DNA of 64,000 bases from Cladobotryum mycophilum (GCA_036429605.1 CM071591.1:4402001-4466000); one strand, 5' to 3'. Shown: positions 23,906 through 35,713, numbered from the stretch's first letter. Notes: a model not told the origin generated them from the sequence alone. Numbers and translations: made by a program.

Positions 23906-24278
23906 ATAAGAGATATTTTTGGAGCCCAGCTAACGTTACAGAAGCTCTTCACAACAAAACTAGGAAAGGAAGCCCTAGCAGGCTTTCTTACTAGCACGAA
24001 GATCTGTACGCGAAGCTGGTTTTTAGAAGAGTAGATATAGGCTGACTAGCAAGCTAGTCAGCCTAGAGGCTAAGAGATATACATAACGCTTGGAACTAGG
24101 AGAAAGGAAACCACCAACTGGAAAACACAATGCCTTACACCGTTAGCTTGAAAGCTAGCCAGCTAGCTACTATTCTATAAAGCCACTGTACAGTAAGCTT
24201 CTAGATAGATAGATAGCCGCTTTATAGGCCTTCGGCCTCCATAAGCGTAATGAATGAAAAAAAATAAGAGATATTTTT
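23906..24278 (+). mobile_element. SINE-like retroposon with 15-bp target duplication
   Basis: The insert (23921-24263, about 343 bp) starts GGAGCCCAGCTAACG and ends TGAATGAAAAAAA. It is flanked by identical 15-bp direct repeats ATAAGAGATATTTTT (23906-23920 and 24264-24278). A poly-A end with a long exact target duplication is the mark of LINE-dependent retroposition. Unlike its surroundings it is not AT-biased, so it postdates or escaped mutation. It contains a perfect 11-bp stem (GGCTGACTAGC/GCTAGTCAGCC) and a short GGCC-TTC-GGCC hairpin near the 3' end. I see no clear A/B boxes, so the parent RNA is unknown. Confidence 0.6.
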
Positions 24279-24316
24279 TTACGAATTAATTATTTTCTAA
24301 CTAATCACATAGCTTT

Positions 24317-24878
24317 CTAATATTTTACCAAACAAACCTTATATTTATTAAATATATCAAATATATGACCTTTGGTATTTGTTTGTTTAAATCTGCGAAT
24401 AGCTTTATATTTGATTATTTGATTTATTAGATTTGATGAAGTATTTGGTTGGGAAGCAGCGCTAACGATGACAACCATCCCCCAGTAGCAACTCGGGGCG
24501 GCGAACCGGCGCCGGGGCCTGAACATCTCCTCCCTCCGTCTCCTCTCCATCCGTGCTGCCGCCCGCTGTTCCGGTGACTTACCCTCATCCTTCTCCTCCG
24601 CAGGATCGGGCATGTAGACTTTGATCGCGTTGCTCAGGGGCAGTATCTGTTCTTTGCGTGCCTTTTTCTCTCCGCCAGAACGCGGTAGATATCAATCAGC
24701 CGCTAGGTGAGAACAAACATCATCAGCAACAAGAAGCTGTCATCTTCCCTGCATCGTAGAGTCAGTCACTCAAGTCAGTCAATGTGCATTGGTTCCCGTC
24801 TCCCGTAGCCATATCCGTAGCCGTAGTCGTCAACCCAAAAAGAAGAATAAGAAGAAGAACATACTCGAGACGAAACAT
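24317..24878 (-). pseudogene. broken small membrane-protein gene
   Basis: A start at 24878 (MFRLE) is followed by a good intron (24864-24749, GTATGT...GCAG). Exon 2 then encodes a hydrophobic stretch (DDSFLLLMMFVLT), hits TAG at 24705-24703, and continues in frame as RLIDIYRVLAERK. After the A5 run at 24663-24667 the coherent frame shifts by one and goes on through LSNAIKVYMPDPAEEKDEG, EQRAAARMERRRREEMF and on to AT-rich DNA. The whole would be a single-pass membrane protein with a basic tail. The TAG could be CAG hit by C-to-T. A differently spliced intact gene is possible (CACCTAG resembles an acceptor). Family not recognised. Confidence 0.35.
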
Positions 24879-25490
24879 GATGTTGGTTGGATACCTCACT
24901 CCTCTCTGTTGTTTTCTGTTTGAACCGCCGTAACCACCAGACCACAAGGGTTGACGACTCTCATGTGGTTGTTCGTTCAAAAGGTCCTAACAAATGAATG
25001 CTACCCTACAAACCCACACAACCCAATACAAAGAAGTGTGTTCAGCATTCACTGTTGCAAGTGTGTGTGTGTGTGGGTAGACATGGATATGAATGTAGAT
25101 GCAAGTGTGGATGAGTTGCATGCAGGATTTATTGGGCTTTATACTCTTGTTCTTGCTTACATTCACAACGTACATCTCATTCCTCGTCATCCTTTGGTCT
25201 TCGTCTCCGGCCTCTCTCTATTTCTTCTCCCCTCACTATCCCCCTCTCTCTATTTGTCAACCGGAGAAGCATGTTCCCACACACACACACGCATCAAAGT
25301 ATTATGTGATGAGCGCAATGTGATTGATGCATCAGGAATAGATACCAAAGAGTTTTCATGAGTATCCGCGTGCCACGACCTTCTAACTCAAATCAATGGC
25401 TCCACCTCCACCACCTCTGCCGTGACACGGCCACCCACTCATCACTAAGAAGGAAATTTACTTTGCAGGATTTCTATGCGACAGATAGTA
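24879..25490. other. intergenic region
   Basis: Nothing convincing is seen. GT and CA microsatellites occur at about 25060-25076 and 25275-25290. Confidence 0.45.
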
Positions 25491-25769
25491 CGGAGGTCCC
25501 CTTCAAATGCAATGTCCAATATTCAAATTAGTCATCAATTAGTCATCAAATAGATACTTGCGTGACAAGTGGCTAAAATTCTAGCTCGCTCAATTCTAGC
25601 TCGACAGAAACGCTAGCTCCCTTAGCATCTCGCCTATTACTACATCTCTCACTGTAGTTTTTATCTCTCAGGGCTTTGCTATAGCTAGTAATGTACCTCG
25701 TTGTATTTCACAGCATCGACAGGGGTTAAAGCCTTAGCGCGAAGACATTGCATTTGAAGGGGACCTCCG
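25491..25769. mobile_element. 279-bp MITE with perfect 26-bp inverted repeats
   Basis: The ends 25491-25516 (CGGAGGTCCCCTTCAAATGC...) and 25744-25769 are perfect reverse complements over 26 bp. They are flanked by TA on both sides (25489-25490 and 25770-25771), as for Tc1/mariner-type elements. There is no coding capacity. The interior is not AT-shifted. The inverted repeats differ from those of elements A and B, so the mobilising transposase is not in this window. Confidence 0.85.
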
Positions 25770-28700
25770 TACCGGTCAAGGAAACTATCATCTCGTTTAA
25801 ACTGTGTCACCCTTTTCAGGTAATTAACTGCACGGACACGAAGGGGGTGCATGCATGCAACTTATGCAACACAGTGTGTTGTCGTTGCTGCTGTCGTTTT
25901 TCTTATCTCTATATTTTATTTTTTGTTTGCTTGGTAGACACTTTTTCTACTGCGATTTTCGTCATGCCATGCCTTATTTACATCTATAGATGTTCCTAGA
26001 CTCGTTTTATGGGCTTTTTCGAAATTCCCCCAACAGCATTTGTGCTGGCTACTGCTTGAGCTACTGCTTAGGATGGTATTCTTCGGGAAGCTCTGGACTA
26101 GACAAGTGCAACATCTAAAGCTCTGCTCTAGGCTTGCATAGGAATGACGTTGAAATCTCATACTGTGGTGTGTGTGTGTGTGCGTGTCAAACGGGAATGA
26201 TAGCTCACAATGCACCTGCAAGGAGTCTGGGGTAGAGTGGAGACGTGACGAGGTACCAGAATGGTGTTGAGGAGGTGGGTGGGCAGTGACGACCAAGGAA
26301 GAAAATAACGCCACCACATCCTCCTCCTCTTCCTCCCCTCCTCTAGCCTTTCATCTGAATGCACTCCGTAATGGCATGCAAACTTGTAAATTGCGCAGTT
26401 TGTTGTCTCCAACCACCCTTGTAAGCGTCCATGCGGGGGACAGAAAAATCATCACACGAATTGCTTTTATCAGGTCGGCCAGTCACGGTCTGAGTTGAAC
26501 GCTTTTCGTGATACCCTTGGCGCGCCTCCAAACATCTCCGTTTGCATCCATGCCGATCCTTTACTCCTTTTTGGGTTCCCTTGCAGCTACGCCATGGTCC
26601 TCGCGCGTCTGTGCATGACACGCCCCCTCCTTGATCTGATTCCTCCAAAAAAAAAAAGAAAAAAGACGAGTTGCTATTCGCGGGCCGCCACATGCCTGCT
26701 CAGATCTGTACAAGCACTTGCACACAGTAAGTAAAGCATGAAAATGACACGGCCAGCGATTTATGCCATATACGGAGTAGCAACCGCATGGAGGCGTTGC
26801 AAGCTGATCTACCATCGTTTAGGTTGGCTTCCCCCTTCCCTTTCTCTTCCTCGCTGAGAACTACGCCGAGAAGGTTTCATGGCGGGCCGCCCGCCTTCAT
26901 CGCAACTATGGACGAACAAGTAAGCCACTCGACGGCTGAGCTTAATTAGATTAAGCACTGCGCCTATGCCCAACTTCATGCCCCGGAAAGATTCAATCCC
27001 GACTTTTCCCTTCTCTCAACACAATTTCGGCTGTACTCCCTCAGCTCAACACCCCTACGAGGCAGTCCTCGTGCACTGCGGAGCAATACATCCGGGGGGC
27101 TGTTGTCAGAAATTATTTGGGGGGCTGAATCTATGGAGAAATTAACCGTGGCATACGCTGTGCTACGTGTAACTCACATCCTGGGCATGGTGTACCACAT
27201 TGCGGGCAAAGTTTGCGGTGCTGTTCTCTGTATCATACCAGGCGATGTTTTCTCATTTCCCGACTTGTTTTCTCGTCCAACATGGGTCCTAGTCAACACC
27301 GGCCGAGAACCGAACGGCGATGGTACAATCCTGCCGAATCGGCAACTTTTGGAACAGAGCTAGTTCCGTGAGGCTCAGAGAGCTTCAGAGTTTGAACTGA
27401 GCATGTCAGTGTCATGTCGTGCGTCCGCCCCCTGCAATCGCCACACCCCTTTTCATTTCCTCACGAGTCTAGACCCGCTCAAGGGCGGCATACGGCCGCT
27501 GATTGATCGATCCCTAGGCCGAGTCATGGGATTGGAAGATCGGAATGCTAGCCCTTTACCCTTTTTGAACAATGCGACATACCTGTAGTAATACGGTGCA
27601 GCCAATGAACCATCTTTCCCATGCAGGCTGTTAGCCGAACCTGCGGAGGGGGTCCGCTACCTGAACAATCGGTAAATCGATTGACAGAAGCAGCAAACGC
27701 AAAGAAGTCAATTCGTCATGGAACGTCGCAAGCCTGCAATGCACATATAGATGCAGCACGCGTCCAGTCGAGCGCCCGTCATTTGCCAGACAACCGCCGA
27801 AGCAAGAGGGACTCTCAACCTTTGCTACGCACATAAATAACCGGACACTTTCCGTCCAATAAACCCTGGCAAGAAACCCAAGACAGCCAAGGCGTCAAGT
27901 GCGCCCTTCACTTGACCTCACCGAACAAGGCACCTCATTTGTCTGGTAATTTGCCCGTTTTTTTGGCTAAGAAAGCCAAGTAAACCAAAAAACAGGTTTT
28001 CTTCCTCAACAATCCTACTTTTTGCTTCTACTTCATTGGTGAGGTTTCAGAGACAGCTCAGTTCATGATGATCGCCAGACTACCTTGAGAGAGGGGTAAC
28101 ATCATGTCAGCAATCATGATTGATTACTAAGGATGTATGACGGCAGACTCGTATTGCGCCAAGCCGGCGTTAATGCGGCTCTTTACTCCAATGGAGAGCA
28201 AAAGAAGAGACAAACTGTAGGTGTTGCACACTGCCTCACGATGACCTCTCGATGGCAGCTTGGGAACTCGCATAATGAAACGAATTATTTGATGTTGGTG
28301 AGAGTTTGGAAAAAAGAACCCCCAATTCTGGATTTTGCATGGCATTTTCTGACATTACTTGGCAAACAGGAGTGAAAACATGCATTTCACTTGAGGTTTG
28401 AGACGAATCTCTGTCGCCACCAGCATCAATCGTGTCACGACAGACTAACTAACCAAACGGCCCGTTCCGCCCGGCATATGAAACACCAATCGGTCACGGG
28501 AAGTGCCGAAGACTAACCAGAAGAATTTTAGTTAGTATCGCAAGCTTCACATGAATACCAAAGTCGCATCTTCGTGAGGAGTAGAAAGGTGTCAGTGAGA
28601 AAGGAGATATATTTTTTGTTAGGTTGCTAGTTCACAACCCTTTGAGTGGAAACCGAGAGACTGTGAGAAAAGACAGAAAACACGCAGACCATTGTAAATC

Positions 28701-28913
28701 CATAAAGTACCCTAATTAACGTCCCAAGCTCTGGATTCTCTTCGTGACTGAGAAATGAGTGTGTCAAGAAAATCCATCGATCCCTGCCTTACGTTGTTCT
28801 CAGTTTAGTGTCGTGGTTCCCTCTGGAATGGAAGGGGGGTGTCAGTTGCTTCGTCGTTTTTGGGATGATGAACGGGCCAAGAAATCCACAACTCTCCTTT
28901 GATAGTACAAGGC
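25770..28913. other. gene-free intergenic region
   Basis: About 3 kb in which short open frames show no domain, start context or intron support. A GT microsatellite lies at about 26166-26182. No RNA gene was recognised. Confidence 0.45.
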
Positions 28914-30208
28914 TCACCATTGTTGATCAACTGCAATTAGCTGCGACCCTATACAGATGAGAGGAATGTGGGGATGAATCCAATTATTAGTATAAAAGGA
29001 CACAGAACCACCCGGGTAAGGGAATGAATTCCGATTTGGACCCAGACCTTGTGCAACGATCCACTGAACTGCACTTAGTTCGGGAGTATTTGGTGCCTGA
29101 GGTGGCACGGCCAGGTCATCCATGAGTGGGTTATCATCTGGTTGAGGAATGGATGGAGCCTGGGCTGCCTGGGCCTGAGATTCCTGAGCAGCCCGAGCCT
29201 GAGATTCCCGAGCCTGAAATTCCTGAGCCTGATCCTGTTCTGCTTGCACCATGGAATGCGTATCCACCCTGTCACCCAGGGACTCCCACATGGCGGTGGG
29301 TGTGTTAAAAATGCTCATAATTCGGTCATAATTATTATCCGTGACCGATGTGGGAGTTGAAGCGCCCGATGATGAGCCCGAGTATTGGCCCGAGTAATTC
29401 TCGTCGTCAGAATATGACGCGTTTGGCAGCTGAGTCTGGCCCTGGCCATTAGAGTGATATGGAGCTTGGGCTTGGTCGTGGTAGAGTGCCTGGCCTCTGT
29501 TCTGATGATGCTGAAAAGCCGTCTGAGTAGACTGGTTCACAAACGACTGGCTGGCTTGATGATACTGGACAGTCGTCTGAGAAGACTGGTCCACAAACTG
29601 GCCGGTTTGACTATGGCCATGTCCGTGTCCATGCCCATATCCATGATGAGCTGCCGAACTCTGGCTTGTTGCCGAGGTTGGGGCAGACTGCCTTGGTGAT
29701 GGTGGTCCCATTGGGATCTTTAAACCGTTTACAACAATATTGTTCTGGGCTGCGTTGCTTGCGGCTGCAGATGCGGCTGCAGATGCGCGGGTAGCTCCCA
29801 CGTAGTCTCCAGAGGGATCTGTGTTGTAATGGCGGCGAACGTTTTTATTCCACACGGTCCTTTGTTGCTGTAATGACAGCTTAATTGTAGTTCCCAGAAT
29901 GAGTTGATGAGCGTCCATCGCATCTCTGGCAACAGAGGCTTCGTATTTGAGGTGAAATGCATTTGCAGCTGGCTGGGGCGGTGGGTGGACGGCAAGGGTT
30001 TGCGCCGCAGGAGTTTGCTGAACTGCGGGGGTTGCTGCTGTTCTGCAAGGGGCTGCTGCTGCTGCACGGACGAAATAGATGAAATAAATGACACTGGGTG
30101 TTCAGTTGACAAATGCTTTTGTTCGGTCGATGCCGACTGTTCAGCGTTAAAGGGCGGGCCTCTTGGGTTCAAAACGCCCTTTCCCTTTCTGTCAGTACCA
30201 GGAGACAT
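28914..30208 (-). CDS. Gln/Ala/Ser-rich protein with a weak RRM-like segment (frame broken at a C5 run)
   Basis: About 431 residues if one base is added at the G run 30027-30031. The start is the ATG at 30208 (MSPGTDRKGKG). The upper frame is coherent up to a Gln/Pro tract. The shifted frame continues AANAFHLKYEASVARDAMDA then LILGTTIKLSLQQQ, which resembles the last helix and strand of an RRM, though no RNP1 motif is visible. The rest is low-complexity: Ala runs, a GHGHGHGH tract, Ser/Gln/Thr repeats, and a Gln/Ala/Glu run of QAQ/ARES units that may form helix. Near the end a possible 63-nt intron (TACTAAT branch, TATAG acceptor) would change only the tail. An RNA-linked role is a guess; otherwise unknown. 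Confidence 0.6.
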
Positions 30209-30629
30209 CTTTCAAGGTTTACGTGGATGTTTGTTTGTTGACTTATTGGTGAAACCTTTCTTTCTCTTCTCTAGTCTCCGGCAGCTGAGAAATGGGTGAC
30301 TGTTGTGGCAGCCGAAAGAAGACATGAAAGGGGGTGGTATTTCTCTATGAGGTGGATATGAATTCATGGACCAACGTGTTGGAAAGCTGGTCTGGTGGAT
30401 TGTGTTGGGTTGAGTAAAAAGCAAATTACTCCCCAGAGGAACGAATGGAGATTTATAGAAACATTGAAGGCGTGAGAGATGCGATATCGCGCCTTCTCAC
30501 ACCATCAAGAATACCTCATCTAGGAGGCTGAATTGTACAGTTGACCACCACGTCTTTGAGCTTTTTTACCAGATCAGGAAGTCGAATCCCCTTCTCCAAC
30601 GCCGTGTATTGAGATACATTAGCACAGAA

Positions 30630-31074
30630 CTAACTGTCACTCTTTGGAGGGTGAAGATGTCGCTTGTACTTGCCAGTGTCGTAATCCAAGACAAGTTGGC
30701 AAATGTATGATCCGGAGGTGGTTGAGAGTATGCAGCCGTGGTTGGCGGTCGAGATGGTGATGTGGGTCGGCATCCAGCCATCATTCTTGGAAGAGGAACG
30801 CCGGGCCTCCATCCCCAAGGTAGTATCCCGATCTCCAAGATGGCATCGTGGTATCGAGATCGAAGCTGAAGGGGGTCCATGGGCTAATTTGCTTGTTCAT
30901 ATCGGAGGGTGGGTATCCCACGGTTTCCCTAAATGGCATTATTTCACCGCAAGGTATTCTTTCCGCATACCTAGACGGCTCGACGTATCCAAAAGGCATG
31001 GTTTCTGCTTCATTCTCGTCCATGCGACTGGCCAGAATCCGATGCCAACATTGCACAGCATCAGAATGGCCCAC
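30630..31074 (-). pseudogene. possible degraded gene fragment
   Basis: Two overlapping minus-strand frames join into one protein-like text. One ends SGYYLGDGGPAFLFQE (stop near 30784). The other continues NDGWMPTHITIS, CILSTTSGSYICQLVL and DYDTGKYKRHLHPP to a stop at 30630. The join needs a one-base loss or two-base gain that is not at a homopolymer. No good ATG starts the upper frame. Family not recognised; it could be a relic or a gene with an unseen intron. Confidence 0.25.
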
Positions 31075-33047
31075 AAGAGGTCATAACGCCGATCCGTGAT
31101 GGCGGGTATCTGCTGTTGACCGTCCCTGTCGGCGGCCCTGCTCGTGGTCTGGAGTATTCTCCGTGACGCGCCCAGTGCACATCACGGCAATGCACTGACG
31201 GGTGGATCGATCAGACTGTTGCGTGAACCAACATGGAACTCAGCCTTACTTTTTTGGTCACGATGATGAATGAAGGAAGATGGACGGGCCAACGCAAAGT
31301 CGAGAGAGAGCGGGGAGAAAGCGAAGACGGAGCCGATTTGAAACAATGCAAGTCTACCCAACAACTTGTTCCTTCCCATGTGATCACAACTGTAATGAAC
31401 GACCCCACCAGTATATGCAAATTTATGCCCACTCCTCCTTCCCCCCTGCGCGTGTGATGAAATGAGCCTCCCTGCTTCCAAAACAAAGAAAGAAGGGAAA
31501 AATTACACCATTCAATATTTCCTGACTCGACTCGTGATTTGCTCCGGCATGCAACTTCGAGATTCAGGGAGTGAAGGGAGTGAGTAAAGCCTGAAACATT
31601 GCCATCTCGGATGCGTCTTTTACAATTTCCATTTTCATCATCATAGCCTGATAATAATAATACTTGTAAGCGACGTGCATTATATTTGCATATTGTATGC
31701 AAGGGAATAGAGTAGCAAAGGTGGTGGTGGTGGTGGGCCAAGGTAACGGGGCCGTCGTATCATCTGCAAACACATCACACCCTCCTCCGTGGGCAATACT
31801 GTTTGAGTAGGTTGCCGACTCGGTTAGAAACAACATGGGGGGTTTTTTTTTTAGATTCAGATTCACCAACAGCAGGCATGATCTTAAGCGAAGTTGATTG
31901 AGGGTCCGAATACCTTCGGGCGAGTGTCCGAAAAGTACATATGAAAGGGGGGCAGGAGCAGGGGCCATCATAGCCAAGGATTTTTGATTCAGGCTCTACG
32001 CCTGCAGTCGAGGCCCGACGTTATGACGGAATGGATTTTTCGACGCCGGATGAGAACGGTTGGGGGCGGGGGGGAAGAGATTATTACTGTGTTTGGCAAA
32101 TTCGAATAGGCAGCCATCTTGTCGTCGACGCCAAGTGGCTTTGATAAGAGATCACCCAACTTGGTGTTTTATCCAGATATCTATTAGTTGCTGTGGCTTG
32201 GGATGGATTCAGTTGAAACTTCGTATTGAGTTGTAGGGTTAATGCTTTGCAAGCAGCAACATCTTCGCAACTATGTTCCCTTGAAGTAATTCCCCCTTCC
32301 CCCACAAGACAACCACTATCCGTCAGTTGCGATGTCGGAGAGGGGTAATGATGAAAGATTTGGGCTGCCATCTACTCCAACCTACTTTGTGTGTACATGC
32401 CCAAGGACCTGTATAACGTCATGGAAATAAAGTCGTAATGAAAATAAAGGCTAATTCGGAATAAGAGAGTGTTGTCTCGCTAACAACAAAGTATGACAGC
32501 TCATACACAGGGCAGAAAGTAACGGCAGTTCTGCAATCATCTCTGACCTGACCCCCTCCCCTTTTGTCCAGAGGACTGACCTCTCCTTGGCCTCTGTATA
32601 GTAACCAAAATCTCACCCTTTTCACCCTTTTCACATACACAAACACACACACACACGCCCCTCAGTTTCCCTGAAAGTGCCCCCCCAAATTATGCGGCCC
32701 TATCATCGCACAGTTTCTCCAATCAAAGCTGGAATGTTGACAATGTGACGGCTCGAGTGGCTGAGCGTGATCCAGCTCAGTCATGCTTACCCATCATCCA
32801 TAAGTAAGGGAGGGGAGGGGAGGGGGTCCAAGCATGCAACCGTCGTTTACATGCCGTCCGAGCCTAAGAGGGAAACATATCAGGTCAGTTTGAGTCACAA
32901 GGGCGAAATTTATTTATTTATTTATCCTATTTACGTCATATATGAATTCCCAGTGGAATGTTATGACGGCCGGCGCCAGCTCTCGCTGTGCTTGGGCGTG
33001 GTGCTAGTTACAAAAGAGAAAGGGTTGTTTTCCAGCTGTGTGCTTCC
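31075..33047. other. intergenic region
   Basis: No convincing gene on either strand. A CA microsatellite lies at 32641-32655 and a TTTA run at 32910-32925. This is the 3' flank of the dynamin-like gene. Confidence 0.45.
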
Positions 33048-33461
33048 TTAGTTGTTGTCTTCTTGCTCGTAGGGTCGAGTGGCTTTAATGAATGTCATGA
33101 ATTTTGATGTCCCTCTAGGGCCTAGTAGGTATTCTAGAATTAGGGTGTCTTCTGGGGGTTCAGGGAGCTGGTCTCTGTTGTTCCGACATTCTACGAAGTG
33201 ACCAGGGTTCAGAGGGCTACCGCATTGACAAGTCCTGATCGTGTTATGATTGAAGAGGTCGTGGTACTCTTGGAAGTCTCCATGACCTGAGCGTTCTGCC
33301 AGCAACCTGTGGAGGATGCCTCTGGGGAGTGAGAGTTCGGGTCCTGTGCGGGGGAAAAGGTCCCATCTACGGTAGCTATGTGGTCTGTTCTTGTACCAGT
33401 AGTTTTCATAGGTGAGTCTGGCGTCTAGTTTTGCCTGCCTTCTAACGTTGGCGAGGGTTGG
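33048..33461 (-). mobile_element. LINE (non-LTR retrotransposon) 3' ORF fragment
   Basis: The encoded segment reads ANVRRQAKLDARLTYENYW, then SYRRWDLFPR, LSLPRGILHRLLAERSGHGD and FQEYHDLFNH. It ends with CQCG...HFVEC and LGPRGTSKFMTFIK. This order (W-rich linker, LPR...LLA.RSGHGDF..YH..FNH, then a C-x-C...H...C cluster) is the C-terminal signature after the RNase H domain of fungal I/Tad-type LINE ORF2 proteins. It is in the same strand and frame as the dynamin gene. No poly-A end or target duplication was found. Confidence 0.6.
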
Positions 33462-35713
33462 GGATGGTCTGGGGGATCCTTTTTGGATCCACAAGGGCGA
33501 AATTGGGGGAGGGGAGGGGGAAGAATGCAGGATAAACTCACCTGCAGCTCTGAACCGGGCGTACTCGTTGCACGTCTTGATTCCATTCTTGAGCACCTCC
33601 AGCGTGCCCTCCAAGTCGGACCGAAGCTTGCCACTCTCCACCGTTTCGCCAGCAATCCGTTGCAGATCGTCGTCAGCCATCATGGCAACGGTCAGGGGGC
33701 TGAGGAGTCGGTTAAAGTCGGCGATGAGGTAGTTCTCAAGTACCTGGACGGCGATGTCATCTACAAGGCGCTTCATGGCAATCTGTGAGCCAAGGGGGTA
33801 TTAGCCAAGTAAGACCACGGGGAGGGGACGGGAAGGGAGGTTATTGAACTCGCCTCGTAGTAAGCATCTAGAAAGTCGAGTGCCTCAGAGGCAGCCCAAT
33901 GGTCACCGCGTGGTTCCGTCTGTTCCATCAATCCCCGTAAAAAGTTTCCAAAATGAACATCCTTACTCAAAAAGGAAGAGTTTTCTGTGCACGTGATGCC
34001 AAAGTGTTTCGCAATGAGGGCTCTGTACCTATCTGATCGCCTCTCATCGCGGATCCTCTGGACGGTCTTCTGGAAAGTGTTGCCGTACGTGATTGGATGG
34101 CCAGTTTGGTGTGGCTTCAGCAAGTCAGATGTCTTCTTGCGAAGATTCCCCAGAATCTCATCCAGGGCAGGTTCGACAATGTCTTCCATGATCATGGCGG
34201 CAGCTGTTGGGTCAGCGATGTGGGAAATTAGGTGCCACAAAAACGTCTTTGCCGCATCCCAAGCCCTCTTGACGTGAGCTTGGGCTATGCTCTCCCAGAA
34301 TACGGACTCCTCCCTGAAGAGGTCTGCCACAATCAGAGGACTAAAGGTTCCCAGCAGCTCTCGTCCTCGACCCCGCTCCAATTTCTGGGCAATCTTTTCC
34401 AGGAGCATGGTCCTAGTGACCACGACATTATGCTCGCTGGCCTTGATTTGCTCTGGGCTGGATACAACCTTGTGATATCTACCGTTTTCACCGAGCTCCT
34501 TTGCAAAGTCAATGCTAAGATTCTGAATGACAGCACGAATACGTTTCTCGTAACCCGCCTCCGACATGACATCTCCAAAGAATGCATCATTATAGGTTCC
34601 ATCGATCGCCCTCTGTACAAACATCTGAAAGCTTTGGCTGACCTCGAGGAGATACATCTTTTGCTCCTGCGAGTTCGTTCGCGGACGGCCGAGCTTGTCG
34701 AGCTGGGACTGACAGGCCGAAGACTTGGAGCTTATCTCGTCCATCAAGTTTGTCAGCTCGGACGAAATCTGTTCCAATAAGACTTTGCTCAATCTGTCCC
34801 TCAGACTCTTGATACCCCGATTCCACTCAGATAGATTAGCCCATGCACTGTTGGCAAGGAAATCCGCTTCCTGGACATCTCGCTGTGCAGCATCTTGAAT
34901 TCTAGCATCCGTATCCGTGTTCCGTAGAACGTGCCAGCCAAGGCGGAATTCAATTTCTTGATTTTGGGCCAAAGTGACGTAGGCGTTCTCGCTCTCTGAC
35001 CCGGGCGTCAGGGTATCTGGCTTGGTGATGACACCGAGAGTGCGCGAGCCTGTGGGGTCCGCCTCACGTGCATGCTTTAGGACAACCTGATTGGCGTAGT
35101 CGTTTTTAGCGGAGACCACGGCGAGGATGATGCTTCTCGGTTCTTTCATGTAGGTCTTGACAATCTTGGACACGAGCTTGATGTCGGTGGAGGATTGGTA
35201 TCTGGTCTGAACGTGAATTAGGCCGGGTAGGTCGACAATGGTAAGATGGGGACGATCAGGACCACTGATTTCGATGCGGAGGAGGTCTTGTGTAAATGAC
35301 TTGGCACGATCATCGATGCCCATAGTAGCCTTGGCACTCTCAATTATAGCAGGCAGGTCCTGAAACGATCCCAGCGTCTCCTGAAATCCAGACAATGATG
35401 CCTTTTCAGTCTCGCCGCGCGAATGATGCGGAACGATGGAAACCTTGACGCCGACGTTGGCCGCTTTGCGGAGGATGAGCTCGGTCGGGAATCTGGTGCA
35501 GAGATTACTCTTCACTGGGAACGGGACGCCGGATATGGCCTGGAGTACGGAGCTTTTTCCAGAGCTCTGGTCCCCGCACAAAATGATCTGGGGGAGCGAA
35601 ACATAGTGGTTGATGCCCTGGGAGTGAAGCGAGTCGACAGCGTCGAGGAGCTTGAGTTGTTCCTTGGAGCAGAGGCCATCTAGGCCTTCTGTCGCAAGAG
35701 GAGCTAGAGCCAT
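33048..35713 (-). CDS. dynamin-like GTPase with a LINE-derived C-terminus
   Basis: Exon 1 is 35713-33854 and exon 2 is 33782-33048. The intron (33853-33783) appears to be GC-AG: donor GCGAGT, acceptor CACAG. The GTPase domain has the P-loop GDQSSGKSS (47-55), the switch motif DLPG (161-164) and TKPD (230-233). A dynamin middle/stalk region follows, and a GTPase effector domain begins at IAMKRLVDDIAVQVLENYLI. At 33542 a strong donor (GTGAGTTT) suggests the ancestral exon ended there. Instead the frame stays open into about 140 residues resembling the C-terminal zinc-containing end of LINE polymerases (see the separate entry). Such fungal dynamin/Mx-like proteins remodel membranes; the exact role here is unknown. 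Either the tail is exonised or the true last exon was lost. Confidence 0.85.

Larger units (their letters stand above)
18260..24450. repeat. AT-rich transposon island with RIP-like mutation
   Basis: The whole stretch is far richer in A and T than its flanks, is almost free of CpG, is full of TpA, and has no open frames of note. Transposase relics can still be read through many stop codons. Homologous copies inside the island differ mainly by C/T and G/A changes. This is the pattern known from repeat-induced point mutation in ascomycetes. The listed elements explain most of its length. Confidence 0.85.

Noticed and set aside
18260..24300. Mitochondrial insertion or centromere as origin of the AT-rich island
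   Set aside because: Readable pogo-like transposases, inverted repeats and target duplications explain it as nested transposons.
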